A DNA stretch of 64,000 bases from Sphagnum compactum (Eukaryota > Bryophyta > Sphagnopsida > Sphagnales), in NCBI GenBank assembly GCA_965153455.1, contig OZ234500.1, positions 11,718,001-11,782,000 of the forward strand. Direction: 5' to 3'. The translations under genes and the position numbers were made by a program. Position 1 is the stretch's first letter, and each line of letters begins with the position of its first letter. Of the stretch, positions 24,064 through 35,700 are shown piece after piece. Below the pieces are notes generated by a model. The model made no database searches. It was not told the DNA's origin and was given only the letters and a program-made list of their open reading frames with translations.

Positions 24064-27000
24064 ATGATTAATCATGTGAATTTTATTTAAATTTAGATCA
24101 TTAATTGATTGATAATTAATTAACTAATTATTTGGATTATATTAATTAATTCAAAAAACATAAATAATTAATTCACATATAAATTTATTATGTAATTACT
24201 TATTTAGTTGTACAATTTACAAAATTAAAAACATACACAATGAATGTGGAAAAATATACTTTTAGTTACAACCCAATTTGCAATTAATGTGCAATTAAAA
24301 GATTTCATGGATGGTGAAGATCATTAATTCAAAAAAATCACCCAAAAATTTCCATAGTGCCACATGTCAAATTTTGATGAATTGATGAAAAGTAATGTCA
24401 ACTAATGTTGCCATGGTAGTTGCAAACTAGTTGCATTAAAATTACACGGTAGTTGTTCCTAGATAATTGTAATTAAGTTGCATATGTATATGGTTTCACA
24501 AACAGTGAATTGTATTTGTTGCAATTCATGCAACTTGTTCAATAACATTCACGCCCATAAAAATGTGTTGAATTGCAATGAATTGCAAATGGTCATTACA
24601 ATTCAAAAACCCGGTTGCAAGGCTAGTTGCAAGTCACCCCATTTTCTCATGATGCCAAACCCTAACTCTAAAAGCTTTAATCCTGAAGCACCCAAACTCC
24701 CAAAAGTGTTGGTCCATACCCTAACCTTATAAACATTCTAAACTTTCAAAATTATAAGTCCAAAACTTAATTTTATAATATGCTTAAACCCAAAGCTAAA
24801 AAACCTTAGTTTATGCCTAACCTTAACTTGAAATTTTAATGACAAAAGGTTAATCCAAACTCTAACCTTAAATTTTCAATTTCCTTTTAATTCTAAGAAA
24901 ATAATTGCCCTATTAACCCTTACTTTCAGAACCTTGAGAAGTAACGAACTGGATAAAAGGAAAAGATTAATCGTTACTTTAGGGGGTTGGTCCTCAATTT
25001 GGAAGACATTAAAGATAGGTACAAATGATGATGGGATTTCAAATTCAAGCCCAAAGTGAAAACGAAAGTGAGAAGGACTTTAAGGATTATTTTAAAGTTT
25101 TTACAATGCTTTTAAAAATTGTAAACTACCAATATAATGATTAGAAAATGATTTTTGCTATTATGTATTCATTGGATTATTTTCAAATTTATCCAAATGT
25201 TACATTAGTACATTATAAAAATTGTTGCATAAATCTATTGAACATTCATAAAACTTGGAATTAAACATGATTCCAATTTTTTAAAACCTACACAATGGTT
25301 ATAGGTTGAACATATGGTTCCTTGATTTGTGAATGTACCCAAAGACATAGAAAGATAAAAAAATAGTAGTTCAAAAAGACATTTATATTATAACATACAT
25401 AGAAACATATATTAAAAAACAAGGAATTGACATGGATAGGATTGAGAGATGGGTGGGTCTAGATGTTTGTGTGGGGTTCATGTATGGATGGGTTTGATTA
25501 TGTTGGGGTGGAAGGTTCTCAATAGGGAGAGAACTTCCTTATTATTCATGTGGCAATGTCACCACACTCGAATAAAAAGAGGCCACAAAATTGTGAAATT
25601 CGTCCAATTGAACACCCATGCATGTTACATATAATCATCATTTTGTTATCTATAGTAGAGACAATACCAAAGTAACATAATTAATCCCTTCCATATTGTG
25701 CAAGGTTGTGTATATGCAACATACAAAGTGGGATTTTTGAATTCCAAGAAGGGATTTTAAAGGAAAGGTTAGAGGAAACATTAAGGGAATTGAAAATAAA
25801 GACATCAAATGGGGAAGGTTCAAAGAAAATTGTCTTTGAAGGTTCAAATGATGAAATCTTGGCATGTTTGAAATCAACAAATGACCATGCCATACATGTA
25901 ATGTCATGAAATGTTAGCAAAGTCTTATTGATGGTACCATTAATCCATCAATCCCATCTAATTTTGCATCCATTTTTGTGGATTTGGACCCTTCATCACA
26001 TGAGCCTAATTTAGATTTATATCCATGCCATTAGAGAAGTCAAGGACAAAAACAAAATATTTGCAACACTAATCACAAAACATTGAGTGTATGACATCCA
26101 CTATGGAGGTGGATTCAAAACAACACCTAACTTTGATATAGGCACGCATGCATATTAATGTTGGCAAGGCAAACAATGTTAATATTAGGAACTTTAAAAT
26201 TGTAAGAAGTTAAAAGTTCAAAACAAAAGTTAAAAATATTTTTAAATTTGTAGAATTAAAAATCTCTATCCCACCTTGGTTAGCAAGATTAGGCATATGT
26301 TCACCTATGATTTCAAATGTGGAGTCCATTCAATGTTTTTGTAGGAAGGTTGTTAAGATAATTGCAACTTTAAATAAAACTATGTACATAGCTTTTGTGA
26401 AATCAAACCTTTTAATCAATCATTTCCATTTTTTTCTCAATCCAACAATCCCCCACTCTACTTGCACTTTGTACCCAACATGCATTTTGTTATAATTCTT
26501 GATAAAATTTGGTTATCATTAAGGCTTATTTTCATGCCACCTAATCTTTTTCATGATGAAAATCTTCTACCTAGGTAATTAAGATATTTAATAAATATTT
26601 AAAGTATTCATCATCATGGGTAGATGCAAGCTATGGTGGTTCATTTTTTTGCATGTTTATGGATTTTTTGCAAAGTGTACTCTATTCAAATGCCGTAAAC
26701 ACATTGTAAAATCATCAATTTGACAAAAATATTTATGAATTAAGATTGCCAACTTGAATAAGAATATTTATTGAAGGGTGAAATTCAATAAACATACATC
26801 AATCATATAATAATGGACTTTTAAAGTGAACGTATTGACTATAGCCTAGGTTCTGCATTAACATTCAAATGCACTTTTTATTACGATTTCATCTCAATAT
26901 TTTCTATAAGGTCTCAATATATGATACATAATGGAAAAAAATGTATTAAAAGATTACAACAAATAATTTAACTAATAAATAACTATGGACTTTTGAATGA

Positions 27001-27540
27001 CAAGATTTGGACCTTATTTTCAAAAGACCCTATCTAGGTCATTTTTTGTTAAATTGATATTTTTTTCCCTTAACATGTATGTCAAGGAATTGTTCAAATG
27101 GGCAACCTTTCCTATGGACTTATTAATTGATTAATCATCACATAGGGCCCACTCAACATTGGTTTTTAATTATATTTTTCCATTTTAATGTTAAAATATG
27201 GATTGTTGAAACTAGGACTCTTGCCACTTTTAAGGCACCTTAACTTGTAGTCACTTTCATGCACAAAAACTTTAAACCAATTTCTATTTAATGCAAGATG
27301 GTAGCATGGTGTTGCTTAATTTAATCTATTCTTGTATTGTTGGCCACTAGATTCATCCTTAATTGCATCATCAATGGAAAATGTAATGAAGATGACATCA
27401 TCAAAACTTACATTATTCGACCAATTCCATAAAAATACATTCTACATGCAAACATTATCATGTTTCATGTACAAAATGGACTATAAAAAACATTGTTAGG
27501 GGTCAATTTTGAAGGACGCCCTGTTTAAATGTGGTGATAT
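24064..27540. other. AT-rich spacer, no convincing gene
   Basis: 24640-24900 contains degenerate CCCTAA/CTTAAC text similar to the tract at 27.5 kb. The plus-strand ORF at 25706-25909 (67 codons, Glu/Lys/Leu-rich, GIFEFQEGILKERLEETLRE) is the most protein-like piece. It stands alone with stops on both sides and no recognised family, so it may be a fossil. Confidence 0.5.
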
Positions 27541-28395
27541 TTCTAAAACCCAATTTTTAATTAAAAACCTTAGAAGCAAAACCCTGACCCAAAATTTTAA
27601 AATTAAAACCCTAATCCAAACCTTAAACCCAAATTTAAAAAAAAACTTGATCCAAACCTTAAAACTAAAACCCCAACTTTAAAATCCAAATCCAAACCCT
27701 AAATCCAAACCATAAAAAAAAAAACTTAATCATAATGCTAATCCTTAAAATTAAAACCCTAGCCTTAAACCCCAATTTAAACACTAAACCAAAACCTGTA
27801 AAATTAAAATTCCAATTTTAAACTTAACCTTTAAACTCAAACTTTAAAACCAAATCCCCAATCCAAACCTTAATTTCAAATCAAAAAACTAAAAGCCCAA
27901 TCCTAATTCATAAAATTAAAACCTTAATTTAAATCTTAAACCCAAACTTGAAAAACTAAAACCCTAATTTTAACTTCAAATATTAAAATCCTAATCCAAA
28001 CCCTATACCTTAAATCTAAACCCTTAAAAGCAAAACCATAATCCTAACCCCTAAAATTAAAACCCTAATCGTATCAATACAATTAAACCCTTAAAATTAA
28101 AATCCTAATCCTAATTTATAAAATTAAAACTCAAATCCTAACTCTAAAACTAAAACCTTAATATCAACCTTAAATCCCTGAAACTTTAATTGAGACCCCC
28201 AAAAGAAAAAAAATGTCCAAACTTTTAATTCAAAACTCTAAATGTTAAATCTTAATCTAAACATTAAATCAAAACTTTTAAAACTAAAATTTTAATTCAA
28301 CATTGCAAACCAAATCCTTAATGTAAATCTCAGTCTCAAATCCAAACTTAAAAAAAGAAAAAAATTAAATCAAAACTTTAATTTAAAACTTGAAT
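27541..28395. repeat. Degenerate telomere-like AAACCCTAA tract
   Basis: About 850 bases are dominated by AAACCCTAATCC, TTAAACCCAAA and AAAATTAAAACCCTAA. The plant telomere unit CCCTAAA is frequent but never forms a clean array. It therefore looks like an old, diverged interstitial telomere-like or telo-box-rich satellite. No ORF of interest lies inside it. Confidence 0.7.
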
Positions 28396-28979
28396 GTTGT
28401 GTTCACTTGCAATGCATGGTGCACAATGGTGGGTATCATTGGTAATACCAATTCATCAAACTAAATAAAGTTGGTCAAAATTTTGAGCAACCTTGACATT
28501 ACTTGCATAATAGTGACGCATATTGAATTTTCACATTCGAATCATTAATTGACTTACACTTTCCTCCAATTCATTGCATTCAACATGTCAAATGAATTGG
28601 TAGCAAGGATTGCAAATGAAAAAACATATTGTTTCTGTTCATCCATATTTGGAAATATCACATATACCATCTCACTTGAGAATAAACAACTAAAAATATC
28701 TCTTATTGGGTTAGAACCATGGGTTGAATAAGGAGTCATGATCTTTAAGTGAAAAATCCCTTCCACAAGTGAAAATTGAAAAAGAAAAAAAAACTGGGAG
28801 GTGTTCCCACTTATATGATCCTCACTCATAAAACAAAGCTTATGGGAAATAAAACAAAAGTTATTGTTTACCCTTTTGCACATGGTTGAAAACAAAGATT
28901 ATGAATTGTGCATTTGGTTTTGGGGTTTAGGAGTGGGGGTGGGGATTAAGGGTTTGGATTAAGATTATGGTTGCCCTTA

Positions 28980-29650
28980 TATACACCTAGATAAAATGTT
29001 TATAACACTATAGGTAGCCCTTCATTCAAATAGTTTTGTAAATAACAACTAAATATCCTTTTAACTTAGGTAGGCCCTACATAGTCCTTAGTAATCATCT
29101 CTTAACTAACTTTTTAATAACCTTATATGTAAGCCCATGAGTAGCCCTTCAAATGTCCCCTAACTTAAGAAGTCTCTAGGTAGTCTCCTAATAACTTTCT
29201 AACAACCTCTAAATTGCCTCCTATGTAATTCCTAAATAGCCCCCATATAGCCCCTAACTTAAAAAGCCCTTGGGTATTTTTCCGAATAGCTCCTAAGTAA
29301 CCCCAAAGTAATCCTCATATAATTTCACAAATATCTTTTAAGTATCCCCTAACTTAGAAAATCCCTAAGTAAGAATCTAATCAGTCCCAAAATAACCCAA
29401 AATAATCCCAAAATAGTTCCTAAGTAGTTCCCTTTGTAACCCTACAAGTGATCCTTAAATATCCCCTAACTTAAGAGGTCCCTAAATAATCCGTAGGTGT
29501 ACTAAATAACTCACTAGATAACCCCTAAATGACCCATCGGTAAGTAGGTAGATAAGTAAATAGCCCATAGGTAAGAAGAGGGATAAACCTAACCTGATTA
29601 GCCCCATACCTGATAGCCCTCTATTAAATAACCCCTAACCTACAACAACG
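28980..29650. repeat. Degenerate CCCTAAGTAGC-type tandem repeat
   Basis: Short phrases such as CCCCTAACTTAAGA recur near 29157, 29245, 29346 and 29464. They are set in a background of a 10-12 base CCTAAGTAGCC/CCCAAAATAA pattern. Units are irregular. The tract adjoins, and may be related to, the telomere-like tract upstream. Confidence 0.6.
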
Positions 29651-32600
29651 AAAATAATAGACCATACTGTGGGTAGAAAAGTGACTATGATAATTAGTTT
29701 TGTGAACTTTATCTTGTGTTCTGAGGATTGGTCCTCACTTTACAGCACTTTACAAATATAGCTTAAAAAGGGAGGATGAGTGAGACAGTCGAGATGGAAG
29801 TGAGGCTGAAATTGAAGATTACTTTATGAAAAACTTTAATATCATGGAAAAATATCACCTGGTGTTTTGGGGTAATAAATTGATTGGAAAAAAATGTACC
29901 ACGAGTTCAATCTCATGTATACAAACCAGCCATGTTGTGTACATCAACCTCCACTAAAAAGCAGCCAAATGTATATGTGTTGTATTGGGTTAATGTAGAT
30001 AGTATTTGGTAGCTAAATTAGCTTAAACTAGTTTGGAGCATTTGATTTACAAGCTTAAAAGTATGTTGGAAGTTCATCTTCAAAGTTCAGGGAGCTCAAA
30101 GGAGCACAAATTATGCATGAAAATTTGGAATCAACACAAGGGCTAACCAGAGTGTCTGTTTGAATTGGTTCTACACTTTGAAATGCACCATATTCATCTA
30201 TCAAAATAGACTCGAAAAGTACCTGAAAAGTCTAGTGTTTTCTCAAGCATGAAGATAACTCAAAATTTCTTGGCCTCCTAGGCTTGGAAACACAAAAAAT
30301 AGTTTCATTAAACGGGTTGTCCTTGAGGATGGTATAAAAAGTGATCAAGCTTTAATGTTCAAACAAGCTGAAGATGGACAATTTAAATTATAACTTCAAC
30401 CTTGGAATAGCAGCGATCTGCTAGACATGAAGTAACAGGATGCCGGAAGGCCATTTTGGTTGTGGCTTTTGAAGTAGCCATAGCCCTTTTCTGCTAATGG
30501 GTATTGAAATTTCAGATGTCAATGTGTTAACTCTTAGTTAGGCACCTCGATGGGACTCAACTCAATTTATGGAGTGCACAAATTATCATTACTTTAGGTT
30601 GGATGGACTGAATCTTTGTTTATGATATTCATCAATTGTATCTCAACCATGTACTTCAAGGAACTTCCTCAAAGCTCAGGTTCATTTGTTACCTGTGTGT
30701 AAGTCTTTAAAATGTCAGTAGGCAACAAAGATTGTTGGAAAATATCGTTCTGGGCCTGATATAATGCTCCTGCTACATCTTTATCATTGTCAATACGTGA
30801 ATACCATTTGCAGGTTTGGAGTCCAAGGCTCAAAGAACACAGCTCCCACAGAGTTGAATGCGTTTTGTTTGGTGAACTTGACAGGTTTGGTTTGTTATGT
30901 ACCTATCAACACACATTCAGTTTCGCAAATGGACAATGATTCTCTTTGAATCCTTGTCTACTTGAAAAGTCATGACCCTACATACTAGGATAGGATCATC
31001 TAAAATTTGGAGGTTCTGCAAAATTGTTAGACATCATACACAACTGAAGTTTGAATCAGAAGAGCCCAACAAGGATAACTTTCAAGGAACGCCTACAGCT
31101 CAAAAACAAGTTGGATTGGAGGGAGAGGGGAGGAATGTTTAGCGTGGGTGTCTGGGGTTGGGAAAATTGGAATGTGACTGAGCAAGAGGAGGAGGATTTC
31201 AGAGCTTTCAGGGAACTCAGGCAACTTCCAAAAAAAACCACACACAAGTCTGAGCAATGCATATAAACTGGGGTTACTTATTCATGCTTCTATTAATTAG
31301 TGATGGACTGTGCCCGCATTTTTTATTTTTATGTTTTGGAAAAGGAGCCATTTGATTGGTCCACCTCCAATATTTTTGCAACATGGGGGGCACTCCCCAA
31401 CATACAAGCCGAGTCTGCTTCCCTCCCCAAAATAGAAGCATGCTTTTGTACAGGTTATATATGTGGAAGTTGAACCACGCCAATCAATATGGGATATAAA
31501 CCAAAGTGCTATTGGGAACATCTAAAGGAACAAAATGGGAATTTTGATGGGAACACACTGGGAACAGGAAGAAAAACAAAAATACTCCACCCCTCTCTCA
31601 AAACCTGAATGAAAAAAAAAACACCCTGAGTTTTCTCATTGGTTGCATGCCATTTCTTTTTTTTCAAAACGGTTTGTCATGGTTTTCATTAGCGACTTTG
31701 ACACAAGTTTGTTAAATGATTAATTAATTTTGAAATTTCATGTTGACAAATAGAATATCCTTGAAGCTTCAATATTTTCTTCCACAATTTTTTTACTTTA
31801 GAGAAAAAAAATTTGAATTTTTTTCTGCATTTCTGAACATAATACAATCAGTGTGGAAGCTGCCAGTTTCTATGCAGTTTTTCTTTTGGGCGAAATTTCG
31901 CCAAATTTCGACCTGAAGAATAGGATTTCAAACTATTCAAAGGTTTTTCCATGAAAAAAATGGTCCAAATTCGCCACATTTCGAAGATCTTTTTTTCAAA
32001 TCGCCAGATTTTCATGATAAGTTCCAGTAAGTAGCCAAAAATACTTGGCATTCTGTTGTTGTTTTTCAAAAAAAACTTTCATATCTAATATGTAATCAAA
32101 TCTGGCTCAATCATCTTATGGATGATCATCAATTCAACTACATCACAAAATTGAAAAAAAAACACTGGGGAAGAAGACAAAGAAGAAGAGTAAAGGGGAC
32201 TTGGTTACTTGGTAAAAGAGTTGTCAAGTAAGGGGGAAAGAGGGGGGGACTACTTATTATTAATTAATTTCTTTCTGGGGACTTGGAGTTTTAAAGGCAT
32301 GTAAAATTAATCCGAGTTTTGAACCAGTGTAAAAGTTTGAAAAAGAGTGAGTGTAGGATCTGCACTTGTGAGTTGTGTTGTTGTACCATGTATATGAAGA
32401 AGCAAAAGCGTGTACAAACGGGTGGAATAGGGGGGGGGGAGGGATAGCTGGGTGGTAGTACAAGGCTGCAGTAATGGAGAGATGAATGAAGCAGAAGCTC
32501 ATTAACTACCGCCGCTAATTGCATAACGGAACTAAGCAGCAGCAGCCTAAGGGTCAGGTCACACAAGTAGGCTGCCGAATCACTTATTTCTGGAATCTAG

Positions 32601-34180
32601 TGACGGAGTAGCGTTCACATGTGAGATAATACTAACTACTAAACTGCCCAAGTTGAGAGATTCCATAGCTTTTCACTGGGTCCTTCGCACTCACCGGACA
32701 GATCCGGGCAGTTCAACGGTTTTCGGGCAGTTCAATGTTTTTCACTCCCAGGTGACACGGCCATGAAACTGGTTATTGCCACTTAGCTTATTATTTACAA
32801 GTCATTTGGTCTGCCAGAGGCTCTACACAGTTTGTGGGCGGTAGTGGATGGGACTGTGACCCATATTAGTTTATGGCACATGTTAACACTAGTAAACCAC
32901 TTGGATCTGATGATAGAGTGTAGTTCACATGTGACTTGACCCTAAGTTGGCCTATTTATCAGGGTCAGTCTAAACCTGAATAGGTCCAGAATAAAGATCG
33001 CCTTTTCTCCTTAAACCCTAAACCCTAAACCTCAGCGTGTAGGGAGCTATGAAACAAAGAAGACATGCACATTCAATTTTTTTATTGTTTAGGTTTTAAT
33101 TAGCCAAAAAAAAGAGCTGGACTGCCAAATTAAATTTTTTGGGCTATGAGGTACAATTGTATTATATAAACCTAGATAGAAATCCTTTCAAATTGTCGAA
33201 AAGATAGATTTGGGTTTTGCACTATTTGGGATTGAGAGCCCAAAGCTTGGCTTGGAAGGAGACATGAGCAGAGTAACTTTACCATCAATAGGGTGTAAAA
33301 GTTACTCTCCTTGTGCGCTGAAGAGTAAATACATGACCCCTAGGAAGAGACTGATTCCCAACACATTCTAACTTCTTAGGAAAACGTCAAGCACCGACCC
33401 CTGGGAAATGCCTGGACTATCAAGCATTCCCACTAACAAGAAATTTCGCCCACTAACAAGAAAAGGCTGATGTAGCTTGATTGATCAAGCATTATCATCA
33501 TCATCATCATCAGGGTTTAGGTTTAGGGACCGAGAAGCTTAAGCTTGGAGACATTGCTGTTCAAATGAAGAAGGTAAGGTCTGGTCATCTGGTCAAAGCA
33601 GCAACAGAAGCAAATGTGCAAGCTACTCTTTGAATCTTTCACATTTTTGCTGGGCAATGGATTTGGAAGACATTCTCTGCACAAAATCGTGTCACTGCAC
33701 AGCAATATGCAAGTACACACTTTGCTGTTAAAAAACCTCAAACGTGCGAGGATGCTACACTAGACATGGACACAGGTACAACAAAAGCATATACATCTTC
33801 TTACTGAATTCTGTAAGTCAATTCTTACGTACAACCCTTAGATACAAAAGAGAAGTAGGTAAAGGTCAAACAACCCGTATGAAGAAGAACAGGCAGTTAA
33901 AGAGTAAGCTAACAATACGAGTGCATAATCTTGTCGCGATGCAGACAGCAACAAATGTGTCTTACATGGGTGGTAGAGCTTCAACTAATCATTTGCGTTT
34001 ATCCGTTCTGGTTTCTGGATCATAAGAACCAATCGCCACAACCACGCTCCTAGTTCTCCTTCACACTCTCTCTCCGTAGATATTCTAAGATCCTTAGGAT
34101 GTCCTAAGGACAGACGAGCCATCAAAACGCAAGCGAACCTCCGTTTTAGCAGGTACGTTAGCTCAGTCCATCGCGACTCC
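29651..34180. other. Gene-poor spacer
   Basis: No gene is supported. ORFs at 30764-30949 and 31051-31266 on the plus strand have fairly protein-like composition (the latter includes FKERLQLKNKLDWRERGG and EQEEEDFRAFRELRQLPK), and the first follows a GCAG acceptor-like site, but I recognise no family. 31850-32010 holds GGCGAAATTTCGCC-type palindromic text. 32431-32440 is a run of ten G. 33010-33032 has three CCCTAAA-like units, and 33490-33511 a CAT trinucleotide run. Confidence 0.45.
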
Positions 34181-34183
34181 GTA

Positions 34184-35331
34184 TTACTTGTCGAGCTTTA
34201 ATAAGGCGCCGTCAGTCTTAAACCCCATCGTCGCAAGTACGCCGGGCACTCGTCCCTTCTTCCCGTTGTCGTCGTTTTGTCCTGCCTGAAAGACAAAAAA
34301 CAAAATCCAATTCTGTTTAGGTCAGTTCATGTCTTGCCCATAAGTTCAGAAAGTTTTTTTTTTTTTGGAAAACGGAAGAGAAAACAACCAACGAACAAAT
34401 AGACAATCAATTTTGCTTTCCATTCCCCAGGAAAGTACAATAATGAACTCAGGTTAAAAATTTCCATCAACCTTGCCTTTCTTCTTCCCCTAGCCTATTT
34501 GTGTGAAGATAGGAAGTTCGCATCTTTAGTGAAGTGAGGTAATTTTGAATGTTGGGTGGTTCTTCACTTTTATAAAGAACCTTCAGTTGCAGTTCTGAGA
34601 AAAACAAATTAGAATTATACTAGTTTCAATTCTGTTTCCGCACATAAATGGATCCAAGAATTTGGTCTCGAGTCTGGATCTTCCCAAAAAAAATAAAAAT
34701 CCCTGATTTTGGTTTCGTTTCTGAAAATCAGACCAAGTTTCATTGGAATGGGTAGTTAACCTCCAGGTAGTGCTTGAATTCTAGTCTTTTTTTTTTTGAA
34801 ATCACAGTTCTGGTTCCTGTTCTTTGCATAAATGAAAGTGTGAATCCTTTGTGTCGAAAAAATAACTTCGGATTCTCATTCTAGAATTGGTACCAAAAAT
34901 CAGATCTAGGTCCAGTTTTGATTTTACTAATTGGAACCAAAACTGGCATTTCTAACCCAGCCAAGACAAGTAACATTTCACATTGGTAAGTATGTAATTA
35001 AGTGTGTTTGTAGGTAAAAGAAGGCTGGAACGTATTTTAATTTTTCAACTACCAACAGATCTCTTTCTTTTCTCGGGCATCAAAGGAAGTTATGTGTCGA
35101 CAACGGGGCAGCGGGCAGAGAGAAGTAAAGGGCTGTGGCGGGAGAATGGGGTATACAACTAAACGTTGTCATCACATTTATTATATACTGTCTGTGTGTT
35201 TGTGTCATTTCTTTTAACTAATAGTGTTTTATTTTGTTTTGGCCAATAGTGCTAAAGTGTGTTTATTGAAACGGAGCAAGATTTTATTTCACTGTTACGT
35301 CGCACACCTTCCCGTTCTCCAGCTTCGCCAT
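34184..35331 (-). CDS. Possible very small gene, two exons, unknown function
   Basis: The terminal exon 34285-34184 follows a good pyrimidine-rich acceptor (TTTTTTGTCTTTCAG) and encodes 33 residues ending ...LATMGFKTDGALLKLDK before TAA. Its composition and GC content are coding-like. A candidate first exon, 35331-35299, begins ATG and encodes MAKLENGKVCD up to a GT donor; joined in phase 0 the product would be 44 residues, charged and without a signal peptide or membrane segment. The pairing of these exons across a 1-kb intron is inference, and exons between them could have been missed. I do not recognise the family. The first exon lies about 370 bases from the divergent MCTP start, implying a shared promoter. 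Confidence 0.35.
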
Positions 35332-35425
35332 CAGCGCGCGCGGACAGCCGCCCCGCAGACGCACACACGAACGCGCACGAAGCGTTTGCTTCTGCGGGCG
35401 ACGAGGAGCGGGCCTTGCATTCTTA
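35305..35425. promoter_or_regulatory. GC- and CpG-rich island between divergent genes
   Basis: This is the most GC-rich stretch seen in the window, with a GCGCGCGCGG run near 35334-35343 and many CG dinucleotides, in an otherwise AT-rich setting. It lies upstream of the MCTP start (35701) and covers the putative first exon of the small minus-strand gene. It is best read as a shared promoter/first-exon region. The GC-rich ORFs crossing it in several frames are composition artefacts. Confidence 0.5.
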
Positions 35426-35700
35426 CGAACAATGTTCTGTGCGTGGTTTATGCAACATTTTCGATTTCTTCAGTAGTTTGTACATAACTTCATAATAGGC
35501 AACTCGATTTGAACTGAAATTGCCGTTTTCGTGGAGAAATTGGATGGCAAGTTGATTAACTTGGGAGCTCTGGACGACAAACAAACTTGAGCGGGCATTT
35601 GCTGCGTGTTTGCTGGGCCCCGGCTTTTGCCTTGATTGTATTCGCTTGCAGACTGTTAATTTGATTTGTTGTTTCTGGCTTGAGTTCTCCGCTTGTGATC

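Noticed and set aside
35224-35495. Two GC-rich plus-strand ORFs upstream of MCTP
   Set aside because: Composition effect of the CpG-rich patch; neither frame joins to the MCTP reading frame, whose start at 35701 fits the family.
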